A stretch of 11,710 bases of DNA from DASZCR01 sp035942915 (lineage in GTDB: Bacteria; Acidobacteriota; Blastocatellia; Pyrinomonadales; Pyrinomonadaceae): positions 1-11,710 of the forward strand of contig DASZCR010000283.1 in NCBI GenBank assembly GCA_035942915.1, read 5' to 3'. Below, one piece after another: positions 1 through 10,200 of this stretch (positions within the stretch are counted from its first letter, which is position 1; each line of letters starts with the position of its first letter). A program made the position numbers and the translations under genes. Under the pieces are notes generated by a model. It worked only from the letters and a program-made list of their open reading frames with translations. It was not told the DNA's origin and searched no databases.

Positions 1-2959
<2,959 letters not shown>

Positions 2960-2968
<9 letters not shown>

Positions 2969-2978
2969 AGTGCCGATG
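2960..2978 (+). promoter_or_regulatory. metH/acyltransferase junction, probable translational coupling
   Basis: The metH stop TGA (2966-2968) is followed after a single A by the GTG start (2970-2972) of the acyltransferase, with an in-frame ATG at 2976. There is no clear Shine-Dalgarno sequence before either codon. Such a stop-start arrangement usually means the downstream gene is translated by ribosomes finishing the upstream one. This is inference from spacing only. Confidence 0.45.
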
Positions 2979-3851
2979 ATTGAACCGACGCCAGACGAGT
3001 TGGCCGTGCTGTCGGGCATGGAGCGCGTCGCCTTCCGCGTCGCGCACAGGATGAATCGCGGCGGCTGGAAGCGTTTCTGGACGTTCTGTCAACGCACGGT
3101 GGGCGCGGGCTGGATACATCTGGCGACCTACAACCTGATGCACGTCTACGGCCTCGAACACGTCGAGGCGGCCGGACGCGAACGCCCGCTCCTGCTCGTC
3201 GCCAATCATCGCTCATTCTTCGACATGTATGCCGTCTCAAGCGTCCTCTTTCGGCGGACGAGGGGAGAGAAACGGCTCTTCTTTCCCGTCCGGGGGCGTT
3301 TCTTCTACGAGTCGCCGACCGGAATGCTCGTCAATATGCTGATGGGATGGTGGTCGATGTATCCGCCGTTCTTTGCGACGGGCGAGCGGCCGATTGTCGA
3401 GAAGCGCGCGTTCGATAAATTTTCGATGCGCCTTCTCGTCGAACTATGCAGGGAAGGCGAGGGGCACGTGGTCGGCTTTCACCCGGAAGGCCGACGCAAC
3501 CGCGACGAAGACCCTTATTCGTTTCTGCGCCCGCAGCCCGGCGTCGGCAAACTCATCAAAGATGCCGCGCCGCGCGTGATTCCGGTCTTCATCGCCGGAC
3601 TCGGCAACAGCCTCGCGCGGCAGGTGGCCGCCAACTGGCGCGGCGGCCAGCCCGTCCGCATACACTTCGGCGCAGAGTTGGAACTCTCCGAACATCTCTC
3701 GAAACGCGACTCCGTGCGCGCCTACAAAGAGATTGCCGACCTCGTGATGGAGAAGATTGCCGAACTCGCAGAACAGGACAGAAGCTTGCACGCACTCGGC
3801 GCGAAAGAGCAACACACGCTCGCCTCCATGACCGTCGGCCGCAGTTCCTGA
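2970..3851 (+). CDS. PlsC-family lysophospholipid acyltransferase (1-acylglycerol-3-phosphate acyltransferase-like)
   Basis: Predicted to transfer an acyl chain to a lysophospholipid or glycerolipid acceptor at the inner face of the cytoplasmic membrane. The 293-residue product has the family's HX4D catalytic motif (NHRSFFD, His80 and Asp85) after a hydrophobic strand, and a second motif HPEGRRN (171-177) in the place of the usual FPEGTRS, so Glu-Gly is kept while Thr is replaced by Arg. PGVGKLI follows at about 190-196, as is common downstream of this motif. I chose the GTG at 2970, 1 nt after the metH stop; an in-frame ATG at 2976 is an equally plausible start. No good Shine-Dalgarno sequence is visible, so translation may depend on coupling with metH. 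The lipid kinase starts 6 nt after its stop, which supports a phospholipid role. The exact acceptor and acyl donor cannot be read from the sequence; an LPLAT acting on another lipid is possible. Confidence 0.88.
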   Translation: MPMIEPTPDELAVLSGMERVAFRVAHRMNRGGWKRFWTFCQRTVGAGWIHLATYNLMHVYGLEHVEAAGRERPLLLVANHRSFFDMYAVSSVLFRRTRGEKRLFFPVRGRFFYESPTGMLVNMLMGWWSMYPPFFATGERPIVEKRAFDKFSMRLLVELCREGEGHVVGFHPEGRRNRDEDPYSFLRPQPGVGKLIKDAAPRVIPVFIAGLGNSLARQVAANWRGGQPVRIHFGAELELSEHLSKRDSVRAYKEIADLVMEKIAELAEQDRSLHALGAKEQHTLASMTVGRSS

Positions 3852-3857
3852 CAGATT

Positions 3858-4811
3858 ATGTCTTCACTGCCGCTCGTCATCGTCAATCCCGCGTCGGCCG
3901 GTGGCGCGACGGGCGAGGCGTGGCCGGGTGTCGCCTCGGATTTGCGTCGCCACTTCGGCGCGTTCGCCTGTGCGTTCACCGAAAGGAGCGGCGATGCGAC
4001 GGCCATCGCTCTGCGCGAAGCGCAAGCCGGACGCCGCTTCGTGATAGCCTGCGGCGGCGACGGCACAATCTCCGAAGTTGCCAACGGGCTTCTGCGCGCG
4101 GGCGTCGATGCGGAGTTCGGCATCCTTCCGAGCGGCACGGGCGGCGACTTCCGACGCACGCTCGACATTCCGCGTCGCGCGGCCGACGCGGCCGTCGTCT
4201 TGAGAGATGGGCGGACGCGTCTGATGGATGTCGGTCGCGTCCGTTTCGTCAACCATGCGGGCGATGAAGAGGAGCGTTTCTTTATCAACGTCGCGTCGTT
4301 TGGGATGGGCGGTGAGGTCGTCAGGCGCGTCAAAGAGGGCGCGCCGTCGTGGCTGCCCGCCGACGGCGCACGCCTGCTCGGAGGGCGTCTCTCTTTCGCT
4401 CTGGCGGCGCTGGAAACCACGCTCACTTTCGAGAAACCGACCATCCGTCTCAAACTCGACGGACGCGCCGAGACGCGCCTCGTCGTCGCCAATCTCTGCG
4501 TCGCCAACGCGCAGTACTTCGGCGGCGGCATGAAGGTTGCGCCCACGGCGCGCCTCGACGACCAACTGCTCGACGTGGTGGCTATCGGCGACATGAGCGC
4601 GCCGTCAATCCTCGCCAACTCCTACCGCGTCTACTTCGGTACGCACCTCGGCCTGCGCGACGTGCGCCACACACGCGCGCGGCGCATTGAGGCCGACGCG
4701 GCAAATGACGGCGACCTCATCACGCTCGAAATCGACGGCGAACTGGCCGGCCGCCTCCCCGCAGACTTCGAGATAATCCCGCGCGCACTGCGCGTGCGCT
4801 GCCCGCGCTAA
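3858..4811 (+). CDS. Diacylglycerol kinase family lipid kinase (YegS/DgkB/BmrU-like)
   Basis: Predicted ATP-dependent kinase that phosphorylates a lipid alcohol, most often diacylglycerol to phosphatidic acid, acting at the cytoplasmic membrane surface. The 317-residue length fits the family. Visible motifs are the N-terminal NPASAGG (10-16), the nucleotide-binding CGGDGTISEVANGL (65-78), LPSGTGGDF (90-98), the central NVASFGMGGEVV (about 143-154), the substrate-site segment FGGGMKVAPTARLDD (about 211-225) and the conserved C-terminal EIDGE (291-295). It starts with ATG 6 nt after the acyltransferase stop and ends with TAA just before the palindrome of the convergent gap, so it is the last gene of the plus-strand unit. 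Paired with a PlsC-type enzyme it would supply or recycle phosphatidic acid or an ether analogue; the substrate is inference. Related enzymes act on sphingoid bases or other lipids, so the diacylglycerol assignment is at family level only. Confidence 0.9.
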   Translation: MSSLPLVIVNPASAGGATGEAWPGVASDLRRHFGAFACAFTERSGDATAIALREAQAGRRFVIACGGDGTISEVANGLLRAGVDAEFGILPSGTGGDFRRTLDIPRRAADAAVVLRDGRTRLMDVGRVRFVNHAGDEEERFFINVASFGMGGEVVRRVKEGAPSWLPADGARLLGGRLSFALAALETTLTFEKPTIRLKLDGRAETRLVVANLCVANAQYFGGGMKVAPTARLDDQLLDVVAIGDMSAPSILANSYRVYFGTHLGLRDVRHTRARRIEADAANDGDLITLEIDGELAGRLPADFEIIPRALRVRCPR

Positions 4812-4836
4812 CGCCGCACGCAATTGCGAACCGCTC

Positions 4837-4904
4837 GCAAAAGGCACAAGTGAAGATGAAGGGGACGCTCCTTCTCATCTTCACTTGTGCCTTGTGCCTT
4901 TTGC
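4837..4904. terminator. Long palindromic hairpin, probable bidirectional terminator
   Basis: The gap between the converging lipid-kinase and SDR genes holds a perfect 17-bp inverted repeat: 4843-4859 pairs with 4875-4891 around a 15-nt loop, and part of that loop can pair again (GAAGG 4858-4862 with CCTTC 4870-4874). In an alternative register, 14 bp at 4837-4850 pair with 4891-4904. Each flank ends in CTTTTGC when read outward on its own strand, so both strands have a short four-T run after the stem. Position between two facing 3' ends, symmetry and lower GC than the flanks all suit a two-way terminator. The T tracts are short for classic intrinsic termination, so efficiency is uncertain. 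The element could also be a dispersed repeat that serves as a terminator. Confidence 0.7.
4884..4902. repeat. 7-nt tandem duplication (TTGTGCC) in the right arm of the palindrome
   Basis: TTGTGCC occurs at 4885-4891 and again directly at 4892-4898, followed by TTTT. The left arm carries only one copy of the complement (GGCACAA, 4843-4849). This makes the palindrome asymmetric by exactly one 7-nt unit and lets the left arm pair in two registers. It looks like a slippage product or a unit of a short heptamer repeat family; only one such locus is present in the window. Confidence 0.75.
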
Positions 4905-4918
4905 TTTCGGCGGCGGCG

Positions 4919-6034
4919 TTAGCCGAAGGCCGTGTGGCCGAGGAAGTTCTGGCGGACGTAGGTGACGGTATCCTGAAGCGTCTCGGCCGGGTCGCGCGGC
5001 GCGAAGCCGAGTTCGCGCGCGGCCTTCGCAGAGTCGAGATACCAGAAGTAGTCGGCCATCTCGATTTCCGTCGGCTCGACGGGCGCGGCAAGTTTCCAGT
5101 GACGATAGAGCGCGCTCAGGCCACGCGCGCCCGTGACCGCGAGTTTCGAGGGCAGCTTGAGACGCGGCGCGGCGACTTTGGTGAGCCGTTCGAGACGGCC
5201 GAAGAATTTATCGAACGTCCAGTTGGCCGCGCCGAGCAGGTATCTCTCGCCGTGCTCGCCGCGTTGCATCGCCGCGCGAAAGGCAGAGGCTGCGTCGCGC
5301 ACATCGACAAAACTGAGGCCGCCCTTCGGCACGGATGCAATCTTGCGACCGAGAAAGTCGAGCACCACTTTCGTCGAACTCAGTCGTTCGTCGCCGGGGC
5401 CGAGCAGCAGACTCGGATTGAGAATGACGAGACGGCGGTTCTTCCCCGAAAAGTGTTCGAGAGCGACGCGCTCCTGATAGACCTTGCTCGCGTAGTAAGG
5501 CCAGCGCGTGATGATGTCGAGAGGCTGCGGCCATTCCTCGTCGGGCGTGATGTCGGGGCTGTCCGTCACGGCAATCGTGCCGCTTGTCGAGGCCATGACG
5601 ATTGAACGGACGCCCGCCTCGCTCGCCGCGTCGCACAGCAGACGCGTGCCGTCAACGTGCAGCGCGTACATCAGGTGCGCGTCGTCGGAGTCGCGCGAGA
5701 CGCGTCCGGCCAGATGATAAATCTCTGTCACGCCGCTGACGGCGCGCGCCACGTCTTCCAGCGAGGTGATTGAACCGGCGACCGTCTCGACGCCGAGCTC
5801 TTCGAGCCACGCGGGCGCAGAGGTCGCCAACACACGCAGGTTCTTCGCGCCGTCGGCGACGAGTTGGCGGACGAGGTGCGAGCCGAGAAAACCCGTCCCG
5901 CCCGTGATGAGCGTGACGGAGGGCGCGCGTCTGGCGACCGAACTCCGTTTGGTTGCGGCCTTGTCGGTGGCCGGTTTAGTCTTCGCAGCCTTCTTGGCGG
6001 CCTTGGTCGGGGTGCGTTGCTTGGTCGTCTGCAT
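4919..6034 (-). CDS. Extended SDR, NAD-dependent epimerase/dehydratase or reductase family, with basic N-terminal tail
   Basis: A 371-residue Rossmann-fold oxidoreductase of the extended SDR type (epimerase/dihydroflavonol reductase/3-beta-HSD-like). The NAD(P)-binding GGTGFLGSH lies at 45-53 and the catalytic YYASK has Tyr180 and Lys184 (Tyr codon at 5495-5497), with a Ser/Thr-rich strand MASTSGT at about 147-153 supplying the likely catalytic Ser/Thr. The first 40 residues are an Ala/Lys/Thr tail with KAAKKAAK-like repeats (8 Lys, 4 Arg, 1 acidic residue) not expected in this family. No alternative ATG was found between the tail and the Rossmann core. ATG at 6032-6034 lies 16 nt after the flavin oxidase stop, making it the last gene of the minus-strand unit. 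The substrate is unknown. In a lipid locus it could reduce a keto intermediate (for example an alkyl- or acyl-dihydroxyacetone phosphate) or act on a sugar or terpenoid; that is inference only. Confidence 0.9.
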   Translation of the reverse strand: MQTTKQRTPTKAAKKAAKTKPATDKAATKRSSVARRAPSVTLITGGTGFLGSHLVRQLVADGAKNLRVLATSAPAWLEELGVETVAGSITSLEDVARAVSGVTEIYHLAGRVSRDSDDAHLMYALHVDGTRLLCDAASEAGVRSIVMASTSGTIAVTDSPDITPDEEWPQPLDIITRWPYYASKVYQERVALEHFSGKNRRLVILNPSLLLGPGDERLSSTKVVLDFLGRKIASVPKGGLSFVDVRDAASAFRAAMQRGEHGERYLLGAANWTFDKFFGRLERLTKVAAPRLKLPSKLAVTGARGLSALYRHWKLAAPVEPTEIEMADYFWYLDSAKAARELGFAPRDPAETLQDTVTYVRQNFLGHTAFG

Positions 6035-6050
6035 CTTCGGATTCGGTTGA

Positions 6051-7256
6051 TTAAACGCGGGCCGTATCGTTGACTTCGCGCGCGACGCGCTGTCCTGACT
6101 CTAAAGCGCCCTGCATCCACGAAGGGCGTTGAGAGGTATGCTCGCCCGCGAAATAGATTCTGCCTTCGGGGCGCATCGCGTGCTTGAGCTCTTCGTCGGA
6201 AGGATGCGCCCACGCTCCGCGCGCCCACTCATCTTCGACCCAACACTTCGAGATGCCCGCCTCGAAATTAGCGCGCGCGCCGGGGAAGACGCCTTCGAGC
6301 AACTCGACCGTCTGCGCCACACGCTCCTCTTCTCCGAGCGCCGTCAGGCGTTCCGAGATAGTGCCGCGCGGGTAGGTGGCGAGGATGCCGCGCGCGCCGC
6401 CTTGCGTCATCGTCGGCTGCCAGATTTCCAGAGGCGCATCCGTCACGCCGAAGCCGCTCAGGCGCTGCTCCGCCCAGAAACGCTTCTTCGTCTGAATCAA
6501 CACCCGCGAGGCCACATCATAACTCAAATGCTCGACCACTTTCCGCTTCGCCTCAGAGAACTGCGGACTGACTTCGACCTTGCGCAGCAGCGTGAAGGGA
6601 ATGGAGCAGACGAGATAATCGGCCGCGCGCGTCTCGCGCAGGCCGCCGCGCGCGAACGCGGCGCGCACGCCGCTTGCATCTTGCTCGATGCGCAGGACAG
6701 GTGCATCGAAGATGATTTTGTCGCGCAGACGTAGCTCGAAGGCTGCGGGCAGGAGGTCGTTGCCGCCCTTAATCTTGAAGACGTTGCGGCGGTCTTTGCC
6801 GAGCGCGATGTCGAAATACTTGCGCAGCAGTTTGTCGAACGCTTTCCAGTCAATCGTCTCACGCTTGCCGCGACGATAGTGGATGAAATCGGGCGGGTAG
6901 AACTCTTCGAGCGCGAGGCCGAAGTGGCGCGCGTAAGAGAGCGTCAATTCGTGGTCGGCGGGGATGCGCGCCGCGCCGCCTTCGGCATACTGTCCTTCGG
7001 AGAAAGGCGTGCGGACGGTGTAGACGCGCCCTCCCGTGCGCGTGCGCGCTTCGAGCACGGCCACGTCATGCCCTGCCTTCGTCAGTTCGTAGGCGGCCGA
7101 GAGACCGGCGAGACCCGCGCCGACGACGAGGATTTTACTCGACGCGCCCTTGCGTTCGAGCCGACCGATGCTGTACGCACAGGCGGACGGGAAGGAGACG
7201 GCGACGGCCGCCGCGAGTCCTTGCTTGATGAATGTGCGGCGGTCGAGGCGGTTCAT
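6051..7256 (-). CDS. FAD-dependent oxidoreductase, flavin amine oxidase family, with Tat signal
   Basis: A 401-residue flavoprotein with the layout of the monoamine oxidase/L-amino acid oxidase family. It has the dinucleotide-binding GAGLAGL (46-52), the Glu ending the second strand (VLEA, Glu69), GGRVYT (75-80), and the C-terminal FAD segment FAGEHTSQRPSW with MQGALESG (about 359-378). The N-terminus is MNRLDRRTFIKQG followed by an Ala/Val-rich hydrophobic stretch, a close match to the twin-arginine export signal, so the folded holoenzyme is probably exported. A Cys at 26 (FPSAC) lies where a lipoprotein cleavage site could be, but the residue at -3 is Pro and the lipobox match is poor. The start is ATG at 7254-7256, 24 nt after the stop of the multidomain lipid gene, with no well-spaced Shine-Dalgarno. 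The substrate cannot be read: amines, amino acids or lipid-linked groups are all possible. Its place in the unit suggests a link to the lipid pathway, but its predicted location differs from the cytosolic partners. Confidence 0.9.
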   Translation of the reverse strand: MNRLDRRTFIKQGLAAAVAVSFPSACAYSIGRLERKGASSKILVVGAGLAGLSAAYELTKAGHDVAVLEARTRTGGRVYTVRTPFSEGQYAEGGAARIPADHELTLSYARHFGLALEEFYPPDFIHYRRGKRETIDWKAFDKLLRKYFDIALGKDRRNVFKIKGGNDLLPAAFELRLRDKIIFDAPVLRIEQDASGVRAAFARGGLRETRAADYLVCSIPFTLLRKVEVSPQFSEAKRKVVEHLSYDVASRVLIQTKKRFWAEQRLSGFGVTDAPLEIWQPTMTQGGARGILATYPRGTISERLTALGEEERVAQTVELLEGVFPGARANFEAGISKCWVEDEWARGAWAHPSDEELKHAMRPEGRIYFAGEHTSQRPSWMQGALESGQRVAREVNDTARV

Positions 7257-7280
7257 GGAATTTCAGGGGCGGCGTCCTCG

Positions 7281-10200
7281 TCAGTCGCCGGTGGCCGCGA
7301 ACTCGTCCTGCGACTTCTGCCCGCCGGATTCGTCCGCAGCGGCCGCGCGCCGCTCCGAACGCCAGCGACGCCGCAGAGATTTAGCGTCGAAGCTGTGCTT
7401 CGTGCGGTCGCGCAGGTTCTCGACTTCGTGCCGGACGAGCGCCGCAATCAGCCGGTAGGCTTCCGACTTCGGCATCCCCTTCGTCAACTCCTCCAGCTCT
7501 TCGACCGAGAGGAAGCGACCGACGCGCGCCTCTATGTCGCGGCTCTTCAAAACGTTCGAGCCTTTCGGCAGCGCCTCGTAAGTTCCATGCAGGTACATGG
7601 GCAGAATCCCCGTCCGCGTCGAGAGCGCGAGATAACCGATGATTGGTTTGAACTCGGCCATCTCACCCGTCACAGAGCGCGTGCCTTCCGGGAAGAGCAG
7701 CGCCGTGTAGCCGCGTTCGAGGAACGAGCGCGCGTGGCGCAGAGACTTACGCAGGGAACCGCTGCGCTCCATCGGGACAGTGTTCGTGAAGTTGTCCATG
7801 TAGGCGCGCTTGAACTTGTTATCGAAGAAATAGTCGGCCGCCGCCAGCGCCACCATGTCGCGCCCCTGTTCGCCGAGCGCCATCTTGACAAGCCCCATGT
7901 CGAGGTGCGAGGTGTGGTTGGCGGCGACGATGAAGTTGGTGTGGACGGGGATGTTCGTGCAGCCCTCGCACTTCATGTGCAGGAACTTCTCGTAGAAGAG
8001 ACGCTGCAAGGCATCGAGTCCCTTGTTGCCGAGCGTGCGAACGACCGAAGGAATATGGATGTCGTCAGCCTCGCGCTGTTCTTCCTGCGCGCGCGCCTCT
8101 GCCGCACGTTTCTGCGCGGGCGAAGGCTTACGCGTGACGACGGCCGCCAACTCGCGCAGGGATTGAACCTCGGTGAGCGTCTCAGGCGAAGTCAGGACGC
8201 CGCCCGCCTGCTCGACGGCCGAAGCCAGTTCGACGTACATCAGACTGTCGAAGCCGAGGTCTGCAAGGCGCGTCTCGAAAGTTACCTGTGTGCGCGGGCG
8301 GTTCGAGACCGTCGCGACGATGTCTAAGAGCCACGCCGCATCATTCGCCTTCGCGTCCTCGCGCACTGCGGCGCGACCGACGTTACGCACGCTCTCTTCG
8401 AGGACGCGCATGGCTTCGACCACCTCGCGCCGTTTCACCTTGCGCGTCGCCGTGCGCGGCAACTCGCCATCCCAGAAGTGCAGCACCTTGACGCGCTTGT
8501 AGAACGGCAGCGCCGAAGAGACATCGCGGAAGTGTTCCTCTATCTTGCGCCGCACCTCCTCGCGCGTCAGCGCAATGTCGTGGTCGTAGTCTGCGACGAC
8601 CAGACAGGCCACCTTCTCGCCGATTCCGTCCGGCAGCCCAACGACGCTCAACTCCTTGATGAAAGGCGAATCCGAGTAGAGCTCTTCAATCTCGTCCGGG
8701 TAGACGTTCTTGCCGTTCGTATCGACGATAATCTCCTTCGAGCGGCCGACCAGATAGAGGTTGCCTTCGTCGTCGAGACGGCCGAGGTCGCCCGTGTAGA
8801 GCCAGCGGTTAACGAGCGTCTGGCGCGTCGCCTCCTCGTTCTGATAGTAGCCGAGCATGACGTTTGCGCCGCGCGCAATCACTTCGCCGACGCCGTTCTC
8901 GTCCGGGTCGGCAATCTTCACTTCGACGCCGGGCAGAGCGCGCCCGACGCTCGTCGCGTTCAATCCGTTCTCCGGCCGCGTCACGGTCAGGACGGGCGAG
9001 GCTTCCGTCAGCCCGTAGCCTTCGAGGATGGTGAAGCCGAGTCCGTGCATGTCGCGCTTGACACGCTCGTTCAAGGCCGAGCCGCCGCTGATGAGATAGC
9101 GGATGCGGCCGCCCATCCCCAGATGAATCGGGCGGAACACTATCTGGCCGAAGTTGAAAGGCGTGCGCTCGCGCAGCCAGCCGTTGGCCTGAATGAGCAA
9201 CTCGGCCGTGCGACTGACCCACGCGCCGTTCTCGTCCAGACGCGTCTTGATGCGACGATGCAAAAGCTCCCACAGCGCGGGCACGCCGACCATTCCTGTG
9301 ACGTGGCCGTTCTTGATGGCGCGTGCCAGTTCCTCGCTCGTCAGTTCGGGCAGATAAGTAATCTGCGCGCCGCGACTCAAGGGCGTGAGAAAGCCGGTCG
9401 AGAACTCGAAGGTGTGGTGCAACGGCAGCACCGAAAGGACGCCGTCGCGCGTCGTCATGTCGAAGACCGACGAGAGCATCGAGACCATGTGCGTCAGGTT
9501 CTTGTGCGAGAGCATGACGCCTTTGGGCTGTCCCGTCGTGCCGGAAGTGAAGATGAGCGAGGCGAGCGAGTTGGGCGCGACCCGCGCGGGCAGCAGCGCC
9601 GTGCGCTCGTCCTCCGTCTGCTCGTCGGTGAGCGCGAAGACCTCGCCGTAGCGCCAGATTTGCGTCGCACCTAAGCCCGCCGCGTCGAGCTTCGACTCCA
9701 AATCAGCATGTTTCGCATCCATCTCCTCGCTCAGGACGAGTCCGGCCGCGCCGCTCGCGCGCACGAAGTTGACTATCTCGTCCGTCGAGCTTTCGGGGTC
9801 AACCGGCACGCACGTCGCGCCCGCCTTGAGCACGCCGAAGTAGCTCATGCCCCATTCGGGCGCGTTATGGCTGACGAGCACGACGCGGTCGCCGGGTCGG
9901 ACGCCGCGCGAGGCGAGAAACGCCCCGGCGCGCGTCGCCAGTTCGTGCAAGTCCGCATAAGTGTATTGCTCCTTGACGCCGTCGCGTTCGATACGCATGG
10001 CGACGCGCGTCGAGAAACGTTTGGTCGAAGTCTCGAACAGTTCGAGCAGGTCGCGGTAGGTGTAGACGCGCTTGGGCTGCGCGCGTAAATCCTCTTCGAG
10101 CGTCGGGAAGACCCACTTCTTGAGACCGGGGAAGTGGATGTGCATCCAGTAGTCGTACCAATCGAAACGCTCAGGATGCCAGGGCAGCAACTCCTGCTCG

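Noticed and set aside
3446..4267. A 273-codon plus-strand frame bridging the acyltransferase and lipid kinase.
   Set aside because: It is very Arg-rich, overlaps two genes with intact motifs in another frame, and has no family signature.
4850..5605. A plus-strand 251-codon frame beginning with a convincing signal-peptide-like sequence (MKMKGTLLLIFTCALC...).
   Set aside because: The hydrophobic start is simply the palindrome translated; the rest is exactly codon-antiparallel to the SDR gene, which has clear family motifs on the other strand. The palindrome also gives a similar IFTCA peptide on the minus strand.
7170..7190. Cys26 of the flavin oxidase as a certain lipoprotein attachment site.
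   Set aside because: The preceding residues (FPSA) fit the lipobox poorly, so only a Tat signal is claimed.
6879..9674. Long plus-strand open frames of 482 codons (6879-8327) and 398 codons (8478-9674).
   Set aside because: Both are antisense to the ElbD-like gene and the flavin oxidase start; they show no recognisable domain, are rich in Arg/Ala/Val as expected for GC-rich antisense frames, and cross well-conserved motifs on the real strand.
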